Part shown: in pieces, positions 55,515-64,000 of the stretch
Layout: the number at the start of each line of letters is the position of its first letter
Numbering within the stretch: the first letter of the stretch is position 1
Assembly (NCBI GenBank): GCA_025617745.1
Contig: CM046861.1
Coordinates: 14,128,283 to 14,192,282, forward strand
Direction: 5' to 3'
DNA from: Heliocidaris erythrogramma
Taxonomy: Eukaryota; Echinodermata; Echinoidea; Camarodonta; Echinometridae
DNA length: 64,000 bases
Position numbers and translations under genes: made by a program
The notes under the pieces: generated by a model
What the model was told of the DNA's origin: nothing
Database searches by the model: none
Seen by the model: only the letters and a program-made list of their open reading frames with translations

Positions 55515-56922
55515 TTAAAGGGAAATCCAACCTTCATGGCAAAATGCTCTGAAAGAAAGAGGAACAATCAGAGAAGCAGATTGGTGAAAATTGGAACGAA
55601 ATCGGACAAGCAATAAGAAAATTATGACTTTTTGAAAGTTGTAATCAGTATATGAAGAGTTTCATTCCAAAAGGGATTAAATCCAATTTTTCGGGGGTTT
55701 CCAGTAAAAACAAGTTAGTTTTTTTTAAATTTACCACTTTTCCACTTTTCCACGTTCACTATTACATTTGTGTATATAATATATGTTAAGGCTATTGCAT
55801 TAGACCATTTTAATAATGTTTAAAAAAAAATCTGGCAATACATTTCTAATTTTTTATAATTTTAATTTTCGTGGATTAATTCCTATTGGAATGAAATTGT
55901 AGTCTTTTCAGGTGATTAACAAGTTTATCATGTTAAATTCAATACGAAACACATCAATATTGCTGGTAGAGTGAAAATTTCATCTTTTTAAAATGTGTTT
56001 TGTTATTACAAAAAAATATTTCTCAATTTTTACCCCATTTTTTTTCTTCAAGTTATAGCATCTTTCGGACTTCATTCCAAAAGGGATTAAATCCAAATAG
56101 CCTATAATTATATTCATTAAAATATTAAAATTTGTTAAAAATTATCAAAATTTTGCACTGATGATCCAGATGCTGGGTAGATGCACCACAAGGAAACATG
56201 GTATAATTGAACAAATTCCTAATCACCATAGTGGATTTAATCCCTTTTGGAATGAAACAGATTTGGATTTAATTCCTTTTGGAATGAAACATAAATTTTG
56301 AAAGTTTTTTTTTTTTGTTTTGTTTTGTTTTAAAATGCCAAATATAGCACATTTGATTCCCTTGGCGAGATACGCATATCTATCTTTAAAACTCAGTTTT
56401 GGTCAAAACTTGATTAAGTCCCTTTTGGAATTAAGCTCTTCATTATTATATATACAAAATTATGGGAATTTCAAATTGGCCGAATAATGTAATGTTACTG
56501 TGAAGTAACAACTCCCCCATTTGCCCCAACACACACAAAATGACTAAAATGTCATTTTTTTTTTTCTTCAAAATGTATTGAGTAAATTACTCAGTAAGAT
56601 CTTTTTCTGTCATGAGGACCTACAACAATATGCTATCTCCAATATATTTTGAGTACTGCCCCGAGGGTAAAGGCGCTGCGGAGATTTATGATATTTTTGT
56701 GCACGACAAACGGGAGAGTTGTCCGCAAGTATATGTAACAATTAATCGACTCACCAAATTACCAATTTGAGATTCGCATAGATGTAGTGTTCTCATTATT
56801 ATAGCATCCATAAATTTCTTATTGCTCGTCCGATTTCTTTCAAACTTTCACCATCCTGTTTTGTTTTTATTTTTCTGCTTGCACACAAATCATTTTATTA
56901 CCATGGTTGGATTGCCCTTTAC
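55515..56922. mobile_element. TTAA-type element (AGGG family) with nested insertion
   Basis: The left end TTAAAGGGAAATCCAACC and inverted right end TGTAAAGGGCAATCCAACC enclose arms containing GAAATCGGACAAGCAATAAG and its inverse. The interior block TATTGGAGATAGCATA (inverse near 56630) matches 35751-36314. The nested unit at 55654-56441 enlarges it to 1.4 kb. In intron 1. Confidence 0.75.
55654..56441. mobile_element. Nested element built on a 24-base word
   Basis: The ends are GAAGAGTTTCATTCCAAAAG and inverted GAAGAGCTTAATTCCAAAAG. The block TTCATTCCAAAAGGGATTAA extended by ATCC occurs at 55661 and 56071, and inverted at 56233-56258, 56265-56290 and about 56411. The remainder is AT-rich and non-coding. 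Confidence 0.75.
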
Positions 56923-57294
56923 AGGTTTTAACAAATATATAGAATCATCATTTGTTATTGTTGTTTTCTGCGGCAAACCTCAAATAATTCAGAGCACGTC
57001 AACAGGGCATCTTTTGTTTTTGAAGCCGAAATGAGTGAAGTAGGCCTAATATATACAGGAGACTTGAACGGTATATTCAGGCTACAGCTACCTAAAAGGG
57101 ACAAAATTACTCATTTTAAAAGATTTGCTGACGGCCTATGAAAGTTCAAAATTTGCCATCATATATTTTGTTAGGGGGCAGTCACATCTCCTCACACAAG
57201 ACACGCCCCTGCATGTACCCATTCACCTGGTGGTCCCCTCTTAATATAACGAGTTGCGACTGGTTCGAATCAATGTGAGTAGCTGTTACGGTCA

Positions 57295-60200
57295 GAAGAA
57301 TTTGATTTTGATTTGATTTTAATTTATTTTCTTCTGCATGTTTCACATTTTACAAAGGTATAGGCATAATTCGACTTAAGTATAACAAATATAATTACAA
57401 TCATATTCGGGGAAACAATGAGTATAAAATGAATAGGCGGTAGTAATTAATCTTAAATTAACATTTGCCAACTTACTGATATTTTAATGAAAAGCAGAAG
57501 ATGGACTGTCACTGTAAGCAAGTGCTTGATGATGTGGCAACCCAATCATATTCAGATAATTAATATTTTTGGTGTGCGGAATGGATGACAAATTATATTA
57601 TGACAATTATACTTTCCCCTTATAATTAATTTAAACTGCATGATACGTTTTTGATGGGAATGATGGAAAAAGGGGTTGGGGGCTAGTGCAAAAAAATAAC
57701 TAAAAGTGAAAATAATGTTGATTTCAATAATCTAACTACAAACGTTAAGACGGTTTGTATGGCATTGAGCTGATTCAGTGTAACTCGATAGCAATCTTTC
57801 TTTATTTCTAGCTATAAAAGCGGTGACAAGATTTGATGGAATCCGGTAATGTATTCCATATATCTGAACCATGATGTCGTATAGATTATGTGCAATAAGT
57901 AATTTGGGATTAATCAAATGGAAATTGGCAGAGATACGGGTGGGATATAAATGAATTGCACTATTTTAAAAGCGTGAAAAAATCTTGGAAAGATTCAGGA
58001 AGTAATTTGTTTTTATATTTAAACATAAAAATACAGGTCTGGAGGGAATTGATGCCAGAAACTTTGAGTGTTTTTAATTCATTGAATAACGGGTCTGTAT
58101 TTTCTAAATAATGAGAACCAGTCCAGGTTCTGATAGCCCTTTTCTGTAATTTACAAATAGAGTCTATTTTTGCTTTCCCACAAGATGCCCAGACCATATT
58201 GCAGTAAGTTATGTATGGTAATATAAGTGCAATTTATAGCATGAAAAGAGTATTTTGAGGGAGATATTTTCTTGTTTTATACAATATACCAATATTTCTG
58301 GATATACAAGTACTTACATGACTTATATGTTGATTCCAATTCAGATTTTCATCTATAAAGACGCCTAAGAATTTTGTACATTGTTTACGATCTAGGGGTA
58401 CATTATCAATCAATATGTTATACGGGAGATCATTAGCATGCGCGTTTGAATGTGTAAAGTAAATAAAATTAGTTTTATCTATATTAAGGGACAGTTTATT
58501 GCATTTAAACCAGGTTGATACTTTAGATAATTCCAAATTGAGTGTATCAATCAAAGTGTGTAATCTTTCATGGGAGTAAAATATATTGGTGTCATCTGCA
58601 AATAAGATAAAACGGGGCTAGTATTAATTATATCGTTAATGTATAAAAGAAAGAGGAGAGGTCCTAATATTGATCCCTGTGGAACGCTACATATCAGAAG
58701 GAACCTCATTGAATGCAACATATTGCTCCCTATCGGAAAGGTAATTTTTGAACCATATATGGGTCAGTCCTCGAATTCCATGAAGTTTTTGAAGTAAAAT
58801 ATCGTGATCGAGCGTATCAAACGCCTTAGACAAATCATAAAAATTCCAATTACGTATTTTTTATCTGCTATTGCTTTAGTTATTTTATCATACAAATGTA
58901 CTAGAGCTAAATCAGTTGAATGATATTTCCTAAATCCAAATTGATTCATATTAAACAATTCATGAATATTTAAAAAGTAGAGTCTTTTGTAAATAATTTT
59001 TTCGAGAATTTTTGATATGCTGGGAAGAATTGAAATTGGGCGATAATTCTTAATTTCATAAGGATCGTCCTTTTTAAAGGAGAATTACGCTCAAAAATAA
59101 AGACGATAGTGTTCAAAGGTGTTATTTATTCCTACTTGTTAGACTATATGGCTTCGCGTCAAAATATACGAGATCGATACGAATCAAAAATTTTTCTGAG
59201 CAAAATTTACCATCTGCTAGCAATATGTATCGTCTGCTAGCAGCACATGGGGGCTGCCATTTTGTTTGTGTACAAGAAGATTTTCTTAATCCAAATGCTC
59301 AACTGCCTTTTTCAAAATTAAAAACCCATTTGAGATTAAAAATATAGAATATATGTCAATTTATTTTTAAACTGAAGATTTCCTTATATATTTCTGTTGA
59401 AAATCGATATTCGCTTAATAGAAATCTATTTTCTCGATACTGGACGTATGGGACGGAGCAAATTAATTCAAATTTTATGGATGCTTCTTCCCTGAGCATC
59501 TATAGCGACAAACTATGCATTCACCTGCTTTCGGATTATGGACTTGAAAAGTCAGAATGCATGCTGCATATATTATGTTCTGCTCTGTTTGGCAAACCCA
59601 AGAAAATAGATTTTTGTTAAGCAAAACCAGACAATTTAAAAGTATCATCATAAAGATTTAATTTTTATAATACATGTAAACACCCACTTTATATTTTCCG
59701 TCACATATGGGATTTTAGGTAATGAAGAAAATCAATTTAGGATTTGGATTCAAAATATCTTCCTGACTGGAACATTTCTCAGTGGTTCATGTACAACTCC
59801 AAATCAGCAAGAAAATGGCAGCCCCCATGTAAATGAATAGGAGACGATACTGGGTGTTGGAATATCTTTATTTATACCCTTTTCTGATATCTTATTAGAA
59901 AATGATTTAGGCCAATAAGTAGGAATATATTACACCTTCCAATATAAGTAAATTTGTAATCAGGGCTTAATTCTCCTTTAAAGACCGGATTTACTTTTGC
60001 AATTTTTAGAGATTATGAACTATACCCGTAGTTAGAGAGATATTAAATATGTAATTCAATGGGGAAACAATTGAATGTATGATCTGTTGAGGAGTGATGT
60101 ACTTATCCTTTGCTTGTATTAAGACATTTAGTTATGTTGAATATTTCAGTGGGATTTGTTGGATTTAGGAAAAGGGATCGAGAAGTTGGTTCATTGAGAT

Positions 60201-60845
60201 ATTTAGTAAAATTTTCGTTTTGCTTGTCAAATTTGCGTGCAAGATTAGGACCAAGATTAACAAAGTATGAATTAAATGTATTTGGTGCGTCATCAATATT
60301 AATGGAAGTATGATTTATAGTAAGATTATCCTTCGGCAATTCTTTCGATTTTTTACCAGTTAGTTTATAATTTTCATATTTGATTTAACTTTTTTTAATT
60401 TCTCAGAGTAATGCATTTTACGGGAATTTCGAATGATATTAGTTAATCTATTTCGATATTTCTTATATCTATTAGAGTTGCAAATAGTGGGGTTCTTGTA
60501 AAGTTTGTTTCTAGTATGAATAAATTTTAATATTGCCTTTGTTATCCAGGGCATTTTAGCATGTTTAGTTTTCTTTTTTTCAGTAATTAAGGGAAAATTC
60601 TTATCATAATAAAATTGTAATTTATTGTTAAAATATTCATACGCATTATCTGCATTTTGCTGAGAATATACATCCAACCATACCTCTTTAATCAAGTCAT
60701 TTTTAAATGATTCAATTTTTTCAGGTGTTTCTTTTCGAAAAGGAATCTGTTCAGGTTGGTCTCCACTTTCGGAGATTGCAAATATTGGAAGAAGGAGAAG
60801 GGGCCTGATTTTTGGCAAACTTTTGCAACATAAGAGGTATACGTT
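57295..60845 (-). mobile_element. CR1/L2-group-like LINE in intron 1, antisense
   Basis: On the minus strand from about 60845: an endonuclease tail (PIFAISES), a linker with MPWITKAILKFIHTRNKLYK and SINIDDAPNTFNSYFVNLG, reverse-transcriptase motifs NYRPISILPSISKILEKIIY, FGFRKYHSTDLAL, GSILGPLLFLLYIND, ADDTN and LGVFIDENLNWNQHIS, then a C-terminal IWNTLPDS-like segment. The 3' end has short AAATC repeats near 57305-57325. Several frameshifts and stops are present, and a TTAA element interrupts it at 59074-59981. Not active. Lying antisense within the oxidoreductase intron fits selection against sense insertions. Confidence 0.85.
59074..59981. mobile_element. TTAA-flanked element inserted in LINE reverse transcriptase
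   Basis: TTAA at 59074-59077 and 59978-59981. The ends are AGGAGAATTACGC and inverted AGGAGAATTAAGC. About 900 bases, AT-rich, no transposase frame. Removing it with one TTAA makes the flanking LINE frame read PVFKKDDPYEIKNYRPIS, which confirms the exact boundaries and the TTAA duplication. Confidence 0.85.
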
Positions 60846-60914
60846 GCAAGTTCTAACTTATATATAGGTATATATATTTCATGATTATATACTAGTATCT
60901 TTATTTCCTTTCAG

Positions 60915-61031
60915 TCGCCGTTATATTCCTGATGTATCTTGGATCTAATGACCCTGTTCAGATTGCTCCTGTTAACCCGAATGATCCGATCACGTTACCT
61001 CCGGGGGTCCACCGCAACGTCCTTATTGTTG
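60915..61031 (+). CDS. Membrane-anchored FAD-dependent oxidoreductase, exon 2
   Basis: 117 bases between TTTCAG and GTAAGT, phase 1 at both ends. It encodes AVIFLMYLGSNDPVQIAPVN and onward to PPGVHRNVLIV. The start completes the transmembrane helix begun in exon 1. A Pro/Asn-rich linker follows, then the first beta strand of the Rossmann fold (NVLIV), ending within the first Gly codon of the dinucleotide motif. Consensus splice sites and the exact fit with both neighbours make this exon secure although it is short. Confidence 0.85.
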
Positions 61032-62274
61032 GTAAGTGAGCCTGATCGGTAAAGTCGGGTTTTCACGGAGCACGCGAACGATTCGCGGAGGATGCGAATG
61101 TCGAAAAAATGGCAAACTCCAACATTCGGAGAAGTTTATCTCCGAATGTGTCGCGAAAATGGACCCGTAAACCATTCTTGCGCAGTTTGTGCGTAGTTCT
61201 TGTAGTTGTCTTGAGTTGATAGGTCTCTTCGTGAATTCTTCGCTGTCTAGTCGCAGAATGAAGTCAGACAACTAGGCCATGCGCTTTATGTAGGCCAGAC
61301 GTCACGTGGTGCGGATTTGCCACCAAACATGCGGCAAACGTGCGTGAGAACTTTGCAGAACTATGGCCACCCCACATACACGAAGAACATGAGACTAAAA
61401 TACGAACCTGAGTTGACAGCTATCTTGAGTTGATCGGTCTCTTTTCTTGAATAATTTGCTGTCTAGTCGCAGAATGAAGTCAGACACCTCGGCCATGCGC
61501 TTTGCGGAAAACGTACGGCAAACTTCGCACCAACTCCATTAGAATGTTGCATGAGCAAACCTTCGCAAAACGTTCGTGAAAGCGTCGGTTTTAGTTCGGG
61601 AATACCTCCTGACATTCACAAATTAGTCGTCGCGAACGGTAGGCCAATTAATAGAGGGCCTCGGCATGAAAGGCTCGCGTTTGCTTCTTTGGCTAAGTCA
61701 CCTGTTCTCAAGAAGTACGCGAACAGTTCGTGAATAGTTCGAGAAATGATTGGACGAACTTCGCTCCTTACGCGAGACATGCGCGAGACATTCTCCAAAC
61801 TGTCTGAATCTGTTTTGGGTTTCACGAAGATTTTGCGAACATCACGCACGTCGTGATTAGGTCGTGCACATATGACGAATCTTTCCAGACATTTTCGAGA
61901 GCAAATCACAAAGTACTCACAACCCGCGATGCTGGAACGTTCGCAAGAAATTTCAAACTTTTTTGAAATTCCCTCCGAACTAGAAACGACCCCGCGAACA
62001 ATTTACGACGCTTCCTAACCCCTTCGTCATCACATTTTGTTCAGGCTATAAAACCTGTCACGCACACTGTAACTATGTAACCAGAATCATTTTTTTGTTT
62101 GTTTCATAATACTTCTGACATGCAAAATGTTGAGAAATAGTGTTTTTGTGTCATTCCTATATCGTGGATTTGGCCAACTTGTTTAGCAAAAGGTCAACTT
62201 CATTACCACGAGGTCTACTTAGGATAGGTGGCCAACTTGTACTAGTATTTTGTTAATTCCTACTTGTATTATAG
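61032..62274. other. Intron 2, with cryptic internal repeats
   Basis: Begins GTAAGT and ends TTATAG. It contains a direct repeat of about 80 bases (61209-61288 and 61423-61503, including GTCGCAGAATGAAGTCAGAC). Words such as TTCGCGAA, GCGAAC and ACATTCTCC are scattered in both orientations over about 950 bases. It has more CpG than other intergenic sequence here and looks like a decayed repeat. Confidence 0.65.
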
Positions 62275-62430
62275 GTGGTGGTCCAGCGGGGTTATCCGCG
62301 GCGTTGGAGCTGGTAGAAAGAGGTTATAACGTGACCGTGAAGGAAGCCAGTCCTATGCTCGGTGGACGCCTCAAAACTACCGAAGTCGACATCCTGGGAG
62401 AAACGTTTAGAGTAGACCATGGCTTTCATT
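62275..62430 (+). CDS. Membrane-anchored FAD-dependent oxidoreductase, exon 3
   Basis: 156 bases between TATAG and GTAAGT, phase 1 at both ends. With exon 2 it reads VLIVGGGPAGLSAALELVER, the GxGxxG FAD/NAD-binding motif followed by GYNVTVKEAS, with Glu at the end of the second strand for ribose binding. Next come MLGGRL (the GG-R motif of amine oxidase/phytoene desaturase-type flavoproteins) and FRVDHGFH. This is the N-terminal FAD-binding region; the catalytic and C-terminal parts must lie in exons beyond 64000, as none is recognised in 62431-64000. DHGFH is reminiscent of bacterial and plant FAD-dependent oxidoreductases of the phytoene desaturase group; the substrate is unknown. Confidence 0.9.
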
Positions 62431-62834
62431 GTAAGTTCGATGATATCAGCAGAAGTTGCGGTGGTACATAATTATTACATGTATTACAATGGGGAGAAAA
62501 CAAGAAGTTCGGGGGAAATAGTAGCAGGTTTCAACATCAACAGCCAAACATGCCTTTTTGAAACCTGTGTAGAAAGACCACCTGTCTGCCAAGACCACTT
62601 ATTGTTTTTCATTTGAAGAGTGTTTCATCCAGTGTTGTAGTGGTAAATATTTTTTTGGGTATACTCCCTTATACTAATAGCTCAATCCTCAGAGCACCAA
62701 GCTAACGACGAGGCGATGCGCCGTGCTGTGGTGATGATTCACAAACACAACAACCCCCCCCCCCCCCCCCCTCCGTGACCTGACAAGAAAACACACACAC
62801 TCACCCTCACACCCACACACACCCTCACACACTG
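62431..62834. other. Intron 3 start, C-run and (CA)n
   Basis: Intronic sequence with a C-run of about 17 at 62755-62771 and CA-rich repeats at 62790-62831, leading into a core-and-word element. Confidence 0.6.
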
Positions 62835-62967
62835 ATTTGTGGGGAACTTTATTGTTTTCTATTGTATTTTGTACCCCGCAAGCACTTCTCCTATTGTATT
62901 TTGTACCCCACAAGCATGACGGAATAAAGGCCTTCATTGTGCTCTATTGTTCTCTGTACCCCAAAAA
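62835..62967 (+). repeat. Core-and-word element, copy 6 (word TTTGTACCCCACAAGC)
   Basis: The core is TGACGGAATAAA at 62917-62928, followed by GGCCTTCATTGTG. The word occurs as TTTTGTACCCCGCAAGC at 62867, TTTGTACCCCACAAGC at about 62900, CTGTACCCC at about 62954 and, inverted, TTTGTGGGG at 62836. CTATTGT is repeated. CA repeats lie on both sides. Confidence 0.75.
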
Positions 62968-63590
62968 TGAATCTATGTAAATACACACATCCTCACACAC
63001 ACACACACGCAAATCATCTGTCACAATATCATCTCACAATGTTAAAATTAAGTTTTGCAAAAAGCATCAAAATTTGAAGAAAAAAAAATTTGAACACATT
63101 AGGGAGTTATATTTTCAGACAAAAAAACATCAAGTCATATTTTCAGACCAACCCTTGCATAAGTCCTATAGATCTATACATGTCTAAATCACCAAGAACA
63201 AAAATAATCCAATATGATTCCAGCCGTTGTCATAATAATATTTATTTCTAGTTTATGCAACACTCATTTACATGTAATTGCTGATACAGATTTTTATAAG
63301 ACGCGCTGTCATAGATCTCCAAATGGTTTGGTACTGCAACTAAAATAATATACGGTACCATAATTATATTTATAGTTATTTCATATATATCTTTTTGTGT
63401 AGTTTGAAATAAATGTACTTTAAGATACTTACCCACTGTTAATAACATTCACTGTTTTACTTTTGTATGTGTAATTTTCATATGATTAAAGACACCTGTT
63501 CAACAATTAAATAAGATTGAGTTGTGCTCACAGGTGTAGCCAGGATTTTTCAATAGGGGGGGGGGGGCACAGGGGTGTCGATCCGTGTTC
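62968..63590. other. Intronic AT-rich sequence with G-run
   Basis: No exon recognised. A G-run lies at about 63557-63567 after GTGTAGCCAGGATTTTTC. Confidence 0.45.
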
Positions 63591-63665
63591 ATGATCGGGG
63601 AGGGGAGGGGAGGGGGAGGGGAGGGGAAGGGGAGGGGAAGGGGAGGGGAGGGGGGGGGGGGTTGA
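63591..63665. repeat. (GGGGA)n minisatellite
   Basis: GGGGA/GGGGAA units repeated about twelve times, ending in a G-run. G-quadruplex-capable on the plus strand. Confidence 0.9.
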
Positions 63666-64000
63666 CCGGCAAGGGAGCGAAGCCAGTGGCGTATCTATAG
63701 GGATTATGGCACCCGGTGCAAAAAAACGAAGTACCTCACCTCAAAAAAAAAAATCGCATTTCAAACCTTCAAAAACTAGATTTTTAGTGCATTAACAGGC
63801 CATTACCCCCACCTCATATTTTGGGGGATATACCCCTACCGCCCCCCTCCCGGGATCGACACCCACTGGAGGGGGGGGGGGCAGACGTGAAGGATCCAAA
63901 CGCACAGCCAGGATGTCATTTTAGGGCCGGTTGTGAGCACGCGAAGAGTGCGAAATTGGTGCGTGCTCCCCAGGTGGTGGGTGCAGGGAGGGGGAAGTTT
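63666..64000. other. Window end, repeat-derived
   Basis: AGCCAGTGGCGTATCTATAG at 63682 belongs to the dispersed GTGGCGGATC motif family. Further G-runs and an A-run occur. No exon of the oxidoreductase recognised. Confidence 0.45.

Noticed and set aside
1-64000. CRISPR arrays, operons, ribosome binding sites and rRNA
   Set aside because: The window is eukaryotic (spliced exons, LINEs, SINEs); inverted or clustered words were examined as arrays but lack constant repeats with unique equal-length spacers, and no rRNA sequence was recognised.

Overview
The window looks like nuclear DNA of a marine deuterostome invertebrate, most likely an echinoderm and probably a sea urchin. It is AT-rich and gene-poor, with spliced genes, GT-AG introns, tRNA-derived SINEs, non-LTR retrotransposons, many short inverted-repeat elements and long microsatellites. 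A broken histone H2B copy (minus strand, 50039-50192) has a sea-urchin-like N-terminal tail. The species assignment is inference, not proof.

Only two host genes are well supported. (1) A minus-strand gene at 40810-42453 has one uninterrupted 547-codon reading frame for a Ser/Pro-rich, mostly disordered protein that I do not recognise. (2) On the plus strand, three exons at about 54012-54165, 60915-61031 and 62275-62430 join in the same phase. They encode the N-terminus of a membrane-anchored FAD/NAD(P)-binding oxidoreductase (amine oxidase / phytoene desaturase-like). Splicing assembles both its transmembrane helix and its GxGxxG dinucleotide motif. The rest of the gene lies beyond the window.

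Most of the rest is mobile or repetitive DNA. From left to right: a SINE and simple repeats (1-1500); an old full-length L1/Tx1-like LINE with target-site duplications (2243-7151), itself split by a SINE; a zone of inverted-repeat elements (8197-13003); a tRNA-derived SINE (13542-13745); part of a tRNA-Thr-like repeat (14200-14515); a cluster of short core-and-word elements beside microsatellites (15825-18380); purine/pyrimidine tracts and a SINE (20341-23740); TTAA- and TA-flanked miniature elements (24185-29208); more tracts and two degenerate minisatellite clusters (29740-35313); a TTAA element (35751-36314); the 547-codon gene; palindromic elements (44601-46555), a SINE, and a tandem tRNA-Thr-like repeat (47777-48370); the H2B pseudogene and an antisense LINE (50039-52530); a tandem duplication (52808-53680); then the oxidoreductase gene, whose 6.7-kb first intron holds a TTAA element with a nested insertion and an antisense LINE that is itself interrupted by a TTAA element.

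The most unusual signal is a set of six short loci sharing the 12-mer core TGACGGAATAAA (one copy with a single change). Each is surrounded by its own 8-17-base word repeated on both sides, often inverted, and each lies beside a microsatellite. At least three other element groups here (CACTGTAAA-ended, GGGCCC-ended with a CTGATTGG core, and a 24-base-word element) show the same shared-core, private-word design.
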